Below are positions 28,598 through 36,538 of a stretch of 64,000 bases of DNA, one piece after another. The position numbers and the translations under genes were made by a program. How positions within the stretch are numbered: position 1 is the first letter of the stretch; each line of letters starts with the position of its first letter. Below the pieces are notes generated by a model. The model saw only the letters and a program-made list of their open reading frames with translations, did no database searches and was not told where the DNA came from. The DNA is from Sneathiella sp. P13V-1 (GTDB lineage: Bacteria > Pseudomonadota > Alphaproteobacteria > Sneathiellales > Sneathiellaceae). Location of the stretch: contig NZ_WYEU01000002.1 in NCBI RefSeq assembly GCF_015143595.1, positions 1 through 64,000 on the forward strand. The letters run 5' to 3'.

Positions 28598-30630
28598 TTA
28601 TAGGAAGCCCTCAGATTGAAACTGCGACCTTCCTCGTCCAGGACGGCATAGCGCTTGCTATATTCTTTGTCGAAAATATTGCTGATGCCAAAGTCGACGG
28701 TGAGATTTTCAAAGTTTCCATCAGCAGGGGCCCAGCGGTAATAAATATCGTGAACACCATATCCGCCAGTTGGATCATCTCCAGGATTTACCCTGTCATT
28801 TGCCTTGGCAAAGCGGCTGCGGAAACCAATGACACTGTCGTAACTTGCAACTGTGTAATTAAGGTCAGTCGTCAGTGTCAGCGGAACATTGTTGGAAATA
28901 TACTCGCCGGTATCCTCATCTTCTGCGTGGACGTAGGACAGGCCTGCATTGGCTTCAAAGGCCCCAATTCTGTATTTGGAGGACAGCTCAAACCCATAAA
29001 GTTCAGCATTGTCGATATTGAGGAACTGAGTGGTTCCGGCACCAACATTGACCTCCTGTGTGATGAAGTCTTTACCCTTACTCAGGAAGATCGAACCTTT
29101 GACATTAAGAGCATCATCCGCAGTGAAAAGCTTATCCAGATCAACACCCGCACCTAATTCATAGGTGAGTACTTTTTCAGGTTCCAGATCAGGATTTGGG
29201 ACAAAGTTATTGTCCGGCACAAATGGCGGAGCGCCGGGGAAGTGAAGGCCAGCGGCATATACTTCTGTCATGTTTGGGGCGCGGAAGGCTTGCGCGACAC
29301 TACCGAAAATTACGAAATTGTCAGTTGGATTATAGCTGAGGGCAATTTTCGGAGAGACTGAGCTCTCATCCTGTTCATTCCCATCGTTATCTTCACTTTG
29401 GAAGCGGTCGTAACGAACACCGGGGATAATCAGGAAACGTCCAACGCCTGTATTGACTGTGATTTCATCCTGTAGGAAGAAACCGTAGTTCAGTGTTTCT
29501 GCATCTGGAACACCGGGTCGGCTGCCGTCACCGGTCGCTGTGCTCTTACCTTCTTGGTCGTCTTGGTAAATCTCAAGGCCATAGGTAAATGTGTGGGCAT
29601 GGGTGTTTGAAACCAGCCATTTAGACTGATTTTCCGCAGTGAAGCCAAGTGTTTCAATGGCACGGCTTTGAACGCGACCCGCATTCGTTCCTGTAATATC
29701 GGTTTCTTCAACTTCTGTGTCGTTGAAGTAGGCGTGAAGCTTGGTGTTTAACCAGTTATTTCCGGGATCCTCGAAGGCGTATTTCAGACTGTATTGTAGA
29801 TCACGAACGGTTTTATCAACGATGGGGTTAGAAGATCCGATAGCGCCTGCGCCATTGTTTGGCTCTTGCCCATCATTATTGGAACCTTGAAATTCAAATT
29901 TCAAAGTATGCCAGTCGGCGACCGTTACACCTGCTTTAAATAAACCAGAGAGAACACTGTCGTCGGTATCCAATTCTCCGCCGCCGCCAGTCTGAATGTC
30001 ACCGGATTTTCTAAAAGAAATACTCCCAATTAAATCGACATATTCTGTTCGGCCATACCCACTCATGATCGTGGAAAACTCTTCGTTTCCGGATCGCCCG
30101 CCTACAGTGAGGGAAGCGCCAGCAGTTTGCCCTGGGTTAAGCAGGTCGGCAGCGTCTTTAGTTTCAAACGCCACAACGCCACCGACCGCGCCTCCCCCAT
30201 AGATTGAGGACGCCGCACCCTTGACCACTTCAACGCGCTTTAGAAGGGAAGGGTCAATGAAGAACCGTCCGTCATGGGCCGCTTCAAAATTTTGACGGCG
30301 CCCATCTTTGAGAGTGATAATGGCCTCTGCGTCAAAGCCACGAATTGAAACAGTTTGTCCATTTCGCCGAGGGCCATTATCCACCTCAACACCAGGAACG
30401 TGGTTCAGGAGATCTTTAGTGCTGCTGGAAAGTGCGTTTCCTGGGGCTTCGGTGTCGATAACATTGACAATAGCAGGCACGTCAAAAGAAGAGTTCGCGG
30501 ATTTAGTCGCATAAACTGTGACCGTATCTAGCTTTTGAGAGTTGCCAGCTTTTTCCTGCGCAAAAACAGGGTGTAAACAGGTCGTTGTGAGTAGTGCAGC
30601 CGAAAGGGCCACGCAAGACGCATGTCGCAT
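28591..30630 (-). CDS. hmuR: TonB-dependent heme/hemoglobin receptor
   Basis: A 679-residue outer membrane receptor with a signal peptide (cleavage near VFA/QEK). The plug domain (about 45-155) includes VPGVEVDNGPRRNGQTVSIRG, and the beta-barrel ends with the aromatic residue Trp. The motifs QAFRAPNMTEVY and NPDLEPEKVLTYELG are the FRAP and NPNL boxes of heme receptors. ATG 30630 is favoured, since AGGA stands 6 bases upstream; ATG 30636 directly abuts it. It follows hemP by about 85 bases and is presumably in the same iron-controlled transcript. Confidence 0.93.
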   Translation of the reverse strand: MRHASCVALSAALLTTTCLHPVFAQEKAGNSQKLDTVTVYATKSANSSFDVPAIVNVIDTEAPGNALSSSTKDLLNHVPGVEVDNGPRRNGQTVSIRGFDAEAIITLKDGRRQNFEAAHDGRFFIDPSLLKRVEVVKGAASSIYGGGAVGGVVAFETKDAADLLNPGQTAGASLTVGGRSGNEEFSTIMSGYGRTEYVDLIGSISFRKSGDIQTGGGGELDTDDSVLSGLFKAGVTVADWHTLKFEFQGSNNDGQEPNNGAGAIGSSNPIVDKTVRDLQYSLKYAFEDPGNNWLNTKLHAYFNDTEVEETDITGTNAGRVQSRAIETLGFTAENQSKWLVSNTHAHTFTYGLEIYQDDQEGKSTATGDGSRPGVPDAETLNYGFFLQDEITVNTGVGRFLIIPGVRYDRFQSEDNDGNEQDESSVSPKIALSYNPTDNFVIFGSVAQAFRAPNMTEVYAAGLHFPGAPPFVPDNNFVPNPDLEPEKVLTYELGAGVDLDKLFTADDALNVKGSIFLSKGKDFITQEVNVGAGTTQFLNIDNAELYGFELSSKYRIGAFEANAGLSYVHAEDEDTGEYISNNVPLTLTTDLNYTVASYDSVIGFRSRFAKANDRVNPGDDPTGGYGVHDIYYRWAPADGNFENLTVDFGISNIFDKEYSKRYAVLDEEGRSFNLRASYKW

Positions 30631-30716
30631 AATCATTCCTACAAATGAAGTGGCGATCGCTTGCTGCCTTGCTGGTGCCGTGGCACGTGGCTGAGTGGCT
30701 AGCTACTAACCGAAAG

Positions 30717-30890
30717 TTACTTTGTTAAAATCAGTTTTCCGTTACCGGTCAGGCGCAATTTATATTCTGCATCATTATGCAGAATGCACAGTTCCTTACC
30801 CGTCTTGAATAACGCGGCACTTTCGATAGTGCGGTTTTTCACCGGGATGAACCATTCTGATGATGACGGTGCATCAATCTTATTTGCCAT
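30717..30890 (-). CDS. hemP: HemP heme-uptake small protein
   Basis: A 57-residue protein. The C-terminal block RTIESAALFKTGKELCILHN and the ending LRLTGNGKLILTK are the family signature. HemP is a small activator of heme-uptake genes in several bacteria. ATG 30890 is chosen; an upstream in-frame start at 30941 would overlap the Fur-like box. First gene of the heme operon. Confidence 0.9.
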   Translation of the reverse strand: MANKIDAPSSSEWFIPVKNRTIESAALFKTGKELCILHNDAEYKLRLTGNGKLILTK

Positions 30891-30929
30891 ACCAATACTC
30901 AAACTGACAGTGATTCCAAATTTGTTAGG

Positions 30930-30942
30930 AATGATTATCAAT
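30930..30942 (-). promoter_or_regulatory. Fur-box-like site upstream of hemP
   Basis: Read on the minus strand this is ATTGATAATCATT, which matches 12 of 13 positions of the classical Fur core AATGATAATCATT. It lies 40-52 bases upstream of the hemP start, right for repression of the heme operon when iron is plentiful. In alphaproteobacteria the iron role may be taken by Fur, Irr or RirA, so the binding protein is inferred. Confidence 0.65.
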
Positions 30943-31139
30943 AGCGGTATTTTGTGTCAATGATTTTGTATATAATGTGAGAAAAGAATTAATTGGTTTT
31001 GCATGAGTTTGCTTCCCGACACATTCGTACTTGTAGGAATTCTGTCAATTCGCGTAACCTATTCTTAATCTAGAATATATAGAAATTTCCAATGCACTGT
31101 GTCTTTTGGAATGAATGTTGACGTTTTAAGGGGAGCTCA

Positions 31140-31643
31140 TTGTCAAATAAAGACGCTGAGATAGATGAACTACATAAGAGTTATGTGAAGGGTAAGGAAT
31201 TGCTTTCCACGATAACGCAATGGCAATTGAGAGAATTGCTTGAATACTGGTTGGAAAAACACCCAAAAAACAGGCTGCCGAAGAGAGCGGATTTTGATCC
31301 GATCGATATTCCAAAGACATTACCATATATCGTAATGATGAATGTTGAGCGCAACCCGTTCAGGCTCAAATTTAGACTTGTGGGCACAGTAATTACAAAT
31401 GCCTTTAACAGAGAACTGACAGGACTGTATTTCGACGAATCCTTTGATAATTATCTTGAGGCGGAAGGGTATACGCAGCGCAAAGAAGTTGCTGAAGACG
31501 GCGAGCCTAAGTATTTCTTTGGAAAAGGAAAGTTAAAGTACGATTTGGACTTTACATCAATAGAGTGGGTGCTGCTTCCCTATGCAGAAGATGGGGAAAA
31601 TGTTGACCTGATTATCGCTGCGCTTTCCTACGGGGGAGAATAA
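31140..31643 (+). CDS. PAS_5 (PF07310-type) domain protein
   Basis: A 167-residue single-domain protein. The text LLEYWLEKHPKNRLPKRADFDPIDIPKTLPYIVMM and then VERNPFRLKFRLVGTVITNAF are typical of the family, spanning about residues 34-90. The start codon is TTG 31140 after AGGGGAG, and no ATG is available nearby. It is a relative of the PAS protein at 20673. Both probably sense a ligand or act as adaptors of another signalling protein. It is divergent from hemP across about 250 bases, which contain the Fur-like site and promoters. Confidence 0.85.
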   Translation: MSNKDAEIDELHKSYVKGKELLSTITQWQLRELLEYWLEKHPKNRLPKRADFDPIDIPKTLPYIVMMNVERNPFRLKFRLVGTVITNAFNRELTGLYFDESFDNYLEAEGYTQRKEVAEDGEPKYFFGKGKLKYDLDFTSIEWVLLPYAEDGENVDLIIAALSYGGE

Positions 31644-31745
31644 TTTCAGATTTTCGGCGGTATTTCCCAACAGGTTAACAATCCGTAAAAGATTACCCTT
31701 TAGCTTTATAAGCAAACAAGTAATGAAGTTGAGTGAGGTATCTGA

Positions 31746-32492
31746 ATGAACCGAAAAACAGAAGGCGATGATCTAGACCTGAACGGACCAAACGCAGGTT
31801 TTGGGCATAACAGACCTGACACACCCGAAGATGAACTCGCCCGAGAGTTAGAAGAGTTAAGAGCCGCAGAACTTAAATCGCGCAACCTGCCCTCTATTGA
31901 ACCTCAACTTATTGAATTTATCTATGAAGTCCGCTTTTACCCTGGCGCAAACCTTTTACGGGGCGAGCTACAGGCGTTTGATTTGTCCCATGCTGAGCGA
32001 GTGCTTCACGTTATTCTTGGCCTAACGCGCTTGCCTGTAGATACCCGAATTGTCCCTAAATCCGAAGAGGATGAGCGTATACGTGTGAACCGTGTGGAGA
32101 GAAATCGTCGTGCACTCAGAAAACTGACCAGCCATCACCATTGGTTGCAAGGAAACGCGGATGGGGCTCGTGCGGATTTCGCCGGTGAAGATTTAAGCGA
32201 TGCTGTATTGGAGGGTAGAGATTTAAGCCATGTAAGCCTTGCGAATGCCCGTCTTGCCGGAGCTCGTCTGTCAGGGGCGAAACTGGTAGGTGCCGATTTG
32301 AGTGGGGCGGATTTAAGTGGGACCGACCTATCCGGGGCAGATCTTACTAACGCAACCCTTGCGGACGCAAATTTGATCGGTGCAAATTTGAAGGGGGCAA
32401 AGTTGTCAGGTGCAGATGTTTGGCGCGCTAATCTCGCGCGGGCAATTATTTCACCTGAAGAGCTACACCGGGTTTTGGGATGTCAGAAATAG
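31746..32492 (+). CDS. Pentapeptide-repeat protein
   Basis: A 248-residue soluble protein. Residues about 140-232 are a run of about eighteen A(D/N)LxX pentapeptides (for example LVGADLSGADLSGTDLSGAD), which fold as a right-handed four-sided helix. The N-terminal 135 residues are acidic and helical without recognised family. GAGG is seen about 8 bases before the ATG. Pentapeptide proteins can mimic DNA or act as scaffolds, but nothing here shows which. Single gene followed by a palindrome. Confidence 0.9.
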   Translation: MNRKTEGDDLDLNGPNAGFGHNRPDTPEDELARELEELRAAELKSRNLPSIEPQLIEFIYEVRFYPGANLLRGELQAFDLSHAERVLHVILGLTRLPVDTRIVPKSEEDERIRVNRVERNRRALRKLTSHHHWLQGNADGARADFAGEDLSDAVLEGRDLSHVSLANARLAGARLSGAKLVGADLSGADLSGTDLSGADLTNATLADANLIGANLKGAKLSGADVWRANLARAIISPEELHRVLGCQK

Positions 32493-32494
32493 CA

Positions 32495-32527
32495 AATACC
32501 TGCCATTCTTATAGAATGACAGGTATT
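32495..32527. terminator. Long imperfect hairpin between the pentapeptide and fasciclin genes
   Basis: AATACCTG and CATTCT on the left pair with AGAATG and CAGGTATT on the right, with one mismatched position and a TATA loop. It sits between convergent genes, where a bidirectional terminator is expected. There is no T-tract, so it may instead act by structure alone. Confidence 0.55.
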
Positions 32528-32567
32528 CGGAAGTCCAAGGCAAAAAGCCTTTTTCTTCAGCCGCTCC

Positions 32568-33101
32568 CTAAGACTTAGGCAGAAGAACTGTATCGATGAT
32601 GTGAATGACACCATTGCTGCTCTCGACGTCAGCGGCGACAACGGAGGCATCATTGATCATAACACCACCATCTTGTGCGTTGATCATCAGCTTGCTTCCC
32701 TCCACTGAACCTGCGTCCAGTTTTTTACCAGCGATGTCGGAAGACATAACTTTTCCAGAAACCACGTGATAAGTAAGGATTTGGATGAGTTTGTCTTTGT
32801 TTTCAGGCTTTAGAAGTGTTTCAACAGTTCCTGCAGGTAACTTGTCGAATGCAGCATCTGTCGGGGCGAAGACTGTGAATGGCCCTGGGCTTTTCAGCGT
32901 CTCTACCAGATCAGCAGCTTTTACTGCAGCGACCAAAGTATTAAATTTGCCTGCAGACACAGCAGTATCCACGATATCTGCTTTCGCCATCTGGTCTTTC
33001 TGCATGGCAGTTTCATTTGCGTTGCTTTGAGCGCAGGCGGCTAGACCAGTCGCAAGTGCAATTGCTACGAATACTCCAGATGTTTTTTTCAGGGCTTTCA
33101 T
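32568..33101 (-). CDS. Fasciclin-domain lipoprotein
   Basis: A 177-residue exported protein. The start is a lipoprotein signal ending in a LAAC lipobox, with Cys23 as the lipidated residue. Residues about 42-175 form one FAS1 domain with [31 protein letters not shown] and YHVVSGKV and the ending [13 protein letters not shown], all classic fasciclin text. FAS1 domains mediate adhesion or bind small molecules. The promoter at 33169-33198 belongs to the RpoE-type set, so this gene is predicted to be induced with the sigma factor cluster. AGGAG precedes the ATG. Confidence 0.93.
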   Translation of the reverse strand: MKALKKTSGVFVAIALATGLAACAQSNANETAMQKDQMAKADIVDTAVSAGKFNTLVAAVKAADLVETLKSPGPFTVFAPTDAAFDKLPAGTVETLLKPENKDKLIQILTYHVVSGKVMSSDIAGKKLDAGSVEGSKLMINAQDGGVMINDASVVAADVESSNGVIHIIDTVLLPKS

Positions 33102-33168
33102 GATCTTCTCCTCTGATTAACAGGTCGGTTGATATCGAAAAAATCTAATCTGATTGTTGGTTCGACCT

Positions 33169-33198
33169 TGTTTACGGCAGGAGTGAAACTGTGGATCA
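33169..33198 (-). promoter_or_regulatory. RpoE-type promoter of the fasciclin lipoprotein gene
   Basis: On the minus strand TGATCC (33198-33193), an 18-base spacer, then TAAACA (33174-33169). The -35 equals the consensus of the Rhodobacter singlet-oxygen sigma factor RpoE as I remember it, and the spacer equals that of three other promoters in this window. It stands about 70 bases upstream of the ATG. Confidence 0.75.
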
Positions 33199-33254
33199 CA
33201 AAAATAGAGAAAAATAGTCAAATAAAAACAATATCTTAATTGTTTTCAATTTTT

Positions 33255-33284
33255 TGATCCAACCGTCATCGGAAAACGTAGAAA
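33255..33284 (+). promoter_or_regulatory. RpoE-type promoter of the SDR-NTF2 genes
   Basis: TGATCC (33255-33260), exactly 18 bases, then TAGAAA (33279-33284). Transcription would start near 33290, about 25 bases before ATG 33315. That is an argument against the in-frame GTG at 33288 as start. It is 57 bases from the -35 of the divergent fasciclin promoter. Confidence 0.75.
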
Positions 33285-33314
33285 CTAGTGCGATTTTTGA
33301 AATTGGGTGAATTT

Positions 33315-34064
33315 ATGACACATGAACCTGTCTGGGTTATTGGCGCAAGTAGTGGGATCGGTTTTGAATTGGTGAAGCAGTTTTTGGCCGAAGGAAGGCT
33401 GGTTGTGGCTTCTTCGCGTAATGTTTCTCCATTGGAGGAGTTGAGAGCCATGTATGGCGAAAACCTAAAATTGATATCCATGGATGTGACGTCTAGTTCC
33501 TCGGTTCAAAATGCAGTGAGTGAAATCCATAACCAGGATTTGGAGATAGAAGCGGTCCTGATAAATGCCGGTGGTTACGTTCCCGTGAGTGAAACTCAGA
33601 TATCAGAGGATGTCGCCCTCTCAATGATGAAGGTCAATTATTTGGGACCTGTGTCAGTTACTGAGAGAATATTACCTGGCATGTTGGAGAAAGGGCATGG
33701 CCATATTGTATTTGTTGCCTCTGTGGCGGGATATTTGGGGCTGCCAAAATCGCTTGCTTACGGCCCCAGCAAAGCTGCACTGATCAACTTCGCGGAAGGT
33801 TTGAGAGTTTCCCTGCAGAAAACTGGTATCAAAATACAGTTGGTAAATCCTGGTTTTGTTAGAACGCCCTTAACCGCGAATAATACATTTAAGATGCCGT
33901 TTTTAATGGGGGCATCAGAGGCTGCTACGCGCATCGTGAAGGGTATGGAAGGGTCAAAATTTGAAATCAGCTTCCCTAAGCGCTTTACCTATTTTTTGAG
34001 ACTCCTTCAAATGCTTCCCTATGGTTTTACGTTAAAATTTCTGAATGAAAGAACAGTCAAATGA
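33315..34064 (+). CDS. Short-chain dehydrogenase/reductase
   Basis: A 249-residue classical SDR oxidoreductase. Nucleotide-binding motif VIGASSGIGFEL at about residues 8-19, structural LINAGG, catalytic Ser in FVASVAGY and the YGPSK Tyr-Lys pair. It ends with a hydrophobic FLRLLQMLPYGFTLKFL segment that could associate with membrane, as in lipid-acting SDRs. ATG 33315 is chosen because the promoter at 33255-33284 would start the RNA near 33290. Overlaps the next gene by 4 bases (ATGA). The context suggests action on lipid in the singlet-oxygen response. Substrate unknown. Confidence 0.92.
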   Translation: MTHEPVWVIGASSGIGFELVKQFLAEGRLVVASSRNVSPLEELRAMYGENLKLISMDVTSSSSVQNAVSEIHNQDLEIEAVLINAGGYVPVSETQISEDVALSMMKVNYLGPVSVTERILPGMLEKGHGHIVFVASVAGYLGLPKSLAYGPSKAALINFAEGLRVSLQKTGIKIQLVNPGFVRTPLTANNTFKMPFLMGASEAATRIVKGMEGSKFEISFPKRFTYFLRLLQMLPYGFTLKFLNERTVK

Positions 34065-34504
34065 GTGTTTCAGACAAAGTTATGATGGGATGCAGAAAAT
34101 ACGCTACGTTCTTTGAAAAGCTGAACCGCAACAACATTTACCAATTGGAAGAATTGGTGACCGAAGATTTTTATTTCGAAGATCCGTTCAACAAATTATC
34201 AGGTGCACGCCCCACCATGATCATGTTCGATCGGATGTTCCTTCAAGTGGGAAACCCGAAGTTTGATATTTTGTCCATCAGTTGGTCTGAAAAACCGGAA
34301 AGCGCCATATTGAAATGGCGGTTTACTGGTGATGGGGGGCGAATTGGAAAGATTGATTTTGTTGGCCTGTCAGAGCTTTGTTTCGATGATGAAGGCTTCA
34401 TAAAGTCCCATGTTGATTATTGGGATAGCGGTGCACATTTTTACGGGAAGCTTCCGCTTGTGAAGCATGTGATCAATTACATCAAAAAGAAACTTCATGG
34501 GTAA
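34061..34504 (+). CDS. NTF2-like (SnoaL-type) protein
   Basis: A 147-residue small alpha+beta protein with the NTF2-like fold: a starting helix (YATFFEKLNRNNIYQLEELV), then DFYFEDPFNKLSG, and VDYWDSGAHFYGKLP. Members bind small hydrophobic molecules or act as isomerases or cyclases. Co-transcribed with the SDR by a 4-base overlap. Convergent with the CFA-synthase-like gene (7 bases apart). Such SDR-NTF2 pairs accompany CFA-type enzymes in several RpoE/ChrR clusters. Exact role unknown. Confidence 0.85.
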   Translation: MSVSDKVMMGCRKYATFFEKLNRNNIYQLEELVTEDFYFEDPFNKLSGARPTMIMFDRMFLQVGNPKFDILSISWSEKPESAILKWRFTGDGGRIGKIDFVGLSELCFDDEGFIKSHVDYWDSGAHFYGKLPLVKHVINYIKKKLHG

Positions 34505-34511
34505 TGTGTTT

Positions 34512-35759
34512 TCAAGGTTTCGACACCTCGAAAATGACGACATCAATCGTTTTGTGTAAAAACCCTGCTTCACAATATTTGAGATACATTTCCCATTTTC
34601 GTTTAAAGGTTTCGTCATAGCCAAGGCCGTTAATTTCAGGCCATCTCTCAAGAAAACGTGCGTGCCACTTGTTGAGGGTTAGTGCGTAGTCGGTGCCAAA
34701 CTCCTCGCACGCTTTGGCGCAAAGATTTTCCTTCTCAGCCGCTTCAATAAAAGCCGATTTGGTCGGAAGGAAACCGCCAGGAAAAATGTGCTTTTGAATA
34801 AAATCCTGCTTTCCTTTGTAGCGATCAAATCTGTCTTCGGAGATAGTGATCACCTGAACAGCTGCTTTACCACCACTTAGCAGGTTTTTGTGTAAAGTTT
34901 TAAAATAGCGAGGCCAGTTTTCCACTCCGATAGCTTCAAACATTTCAATGGAAACAATGGCGTCATACCTTCCCTTATGTTCCCGAAAATCCTGCAACAG
35001 GAAGTTAGCCTGACCGGTTGACGGGATACCTTCAAGCCGGTTTTTGGCAAAAACAAGTTGTTCCTTCGAGAGGGTCAGGCCTGTGGTCTCTGCCTTGAAG
35101 ATGTCTGCGGCGACTTCTGCAAAACCACCCCACCCACAGCCAATCTCAAGTACTTTATCTCCGGCCTTAATGCCTGCTATTTCGCCAATTCTCGTGTATT
35201 TGCGGAGTTGGGCCTTCTCAAGATCATCCTCAGGATCTTCAAAAATCGCAGACGAATAAGTCATCGTCGGATCGAGCCAAAGGCTGTAAAAATCATTTCC
35301 CAAATCATAATGATATTCGATGTTCTTTTTACTGTTCCGCAAATTGTTCCGCTTAAACAGACGTCTATATAATGCATTGAGTTTGGTGAAACTACTCGCG
35401 GCAAGACCTGAGTTAAATGCCTGCTCGTTCGCCAACAATAGCCTCATTAGGGAAAGCAAATCCGGACTTTCCCATTCTCCGGAAATGTAACTTTCTCCGA
35501 AACCAATATCGCCTGCTTTCAGGATCTGCTTGGGGGCTTCATAGCTGAAAAAGCGTATTTCTGCTATTAATTCAGTTTCTGGATCATTTCCAAACTGGTA
35601 GCGGATCCCATCAGGCAGAATAACAACCAACTGCCCCTCTCTAATTTTCTTAAAAGTGTGTAGAAGGGCGTTCATCCACGGGTGAAAATGAAATGGGTTC
35701 TCAATTCCATCAATCATTCCCATTGAAGTTGATCTAACGTTTTCTTCCGAAACTGTCAT
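34512..35759 (-). CDS. Cyclopropane-fatty-acyl-phospholipid synthase-like methyltransferase
   Basis: A 415-residue SAM-dependent enzyme. The N-terminal part (about 20-120) is the lipid-binding domain of the CFA synthase family; the methyltransferase core (about 140-400) has the SAM motif VLEIGCGWGGFAEVAA and YHYDLGNDFYSLWLD, the latter being the strongest family signature. The family transfers a methylene or methyl group to unsaturated acyl chains of membrane phospholipids. The start is ATG 35759, which overlaps the DUF1365 stop (ATGA); a longer open frame to 35858 is antiparallel to no support. Last gene of a three-gene operon. In Rhodobacter sphaeroides related RpoE-controlled genes are tied to modified (furan) fatty acids. 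Confidence 0.93.
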   Translation of the reverse strand: MTVSEENVRSTSMGMIDGIENPFHFHPWMNALLHTFKKIREGQLVVILPDGIRYQFGNDPETELIAEIRFFSYEAPKQILKAGDIGFGESYISGEWESPDLLSLMRLLLANEQAFNSGLAASSFTKLNALYRRLFKRNNLRNSKKNIEYHYDLGNDFYSLWLDPTMTYSSAIFEDPEDDLEKAQLRKYTRIGEIAGIKAGDKVLEIGCGWGGFAEVAADIFKAETTGLTLSKEQLVFAKNRLEGIPSTGQANFLLQDFREHKGRYDAIVSIEMFEAIGVENWPRYFKTLHKNLLSGGKAAVQVITISEDRFDRYKGKQDFIQKHIFPGGFLPTKSAFIEAAEKENLCAKACEEFGTDYALTLNKWHARFLERWPEINGLGYDETFKRKWEMYLKYCEAGFLHKTIDVVIFEVSKP

Positions 35760-36538
35760 TTGGTAGGACCTTCTAGCGAAACTTTTTGCGGATTTGTCTC
35801 TTTGTTCTGTCGTTTTATGATTGGGAGTCCCTTGAGCCAGAGTTTCAAGGCTTCCCAATGGATCGCACTGATGATTTTGAGGCCAGACACAGGGTTTGTA
35901 AGATAGTGTTTTACAAGATTAGGAGAAGAAAAGGGGAGCCTCACGCCAACAAACGAGGCGTTCAAAGCATGTTTGCCTTCACTTTCAAGTTTGATGGAGA
36001 TGGCAACCTTTTCATCCGGCAGGACAACAGAAAAGTCGTATCGGCCCGTTTCTGGAAAAAACGGGGAGACGTAAAAATTCTTGTTTTTGCTATGCTTGAG
36101 TGCCGGTTGGGTGTTTGCGTCTTCTAATGAAACCGCGTACCTGTGCTTTTCCCCAAAGGTATTGTTTACTTCATATATGATGCCGTCGCATTCACCCTCT
36201 TTATTATAAAAGAGGTAGGTAGTGAGAGGATTGAAGCCAAACCCCATTATTCGGGGCATATGAAGCAACTTTATTTTGTCGCCCGACACCCGTGCGCCGA
36301 TTGATCTTGCCATATCGATAATTTGAGGTTTCAAATCGTCAGTGGAGAACCCTAGATCTTTTGCAAGAAAAGAAATCATGTTCCACCGGTTTAAGGAAAA
36401 TATAAAAATTTCCTTTTCCAACTTTTGGAGTTCATCCACATCAAACAGACAATAAGTGGACCGATACCGCAATAGGTGGGCGGTAGGGGTTAGTCTTCTG
36501 TGAACTACAACGCCCTTATACAGACTGGAGAGAGGCAC
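35756..36538 (-). CDS. DUF1365 protein
   Basis: A 260-residue soluble protein of the DUF1365 family, which nearly always sits between a flavin amine-oxidase-like protein and a CFA-synthase-like protein. It begins LYKGVVVHRRLTPTAHLLRYRSTY and has HMPRIMGFGFNPLTTYLFYNKEG, both conserved blocks. The reaction is unknown. Linked by a 1-base overlap (TAATG) to the flavoprotein gene and by 4 bases to the CFA-like gene, so they must be made in fixed proportion. Confidence 0.92.
   Translation of the reverse strand: MPLSSLYKGVVVHRRLTPTAHLLRYRSTYCLFDVDELQKLEKEIFIFSLNRWNMISFLAKDLGFSTDDLKPQIIDMARSIGARVSGDKIKLLHMPRIMGFGFNPLTTYLFYNKEGECDGIIYEVNNTFGEKHRYAVSLEDANTQPALKHSKNKNFYVSPFFPETGRYDFSVVLPDEKVAISIKLESEGKHALNASFVGVRLPFSSPNLVKHYLTNPVSGLKIISAIHWEALKLWLKGLPIIKRQNKETNPQKVSLEGPTK

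Noticed and set aside
33288-33314. In-frame GTG start of the SDR gene
   Set aside because: The RpoE-type -10 box ends at 33284, so the RNA would begin at or after this codon; ATG 33315 also has a better ribosome binding site.
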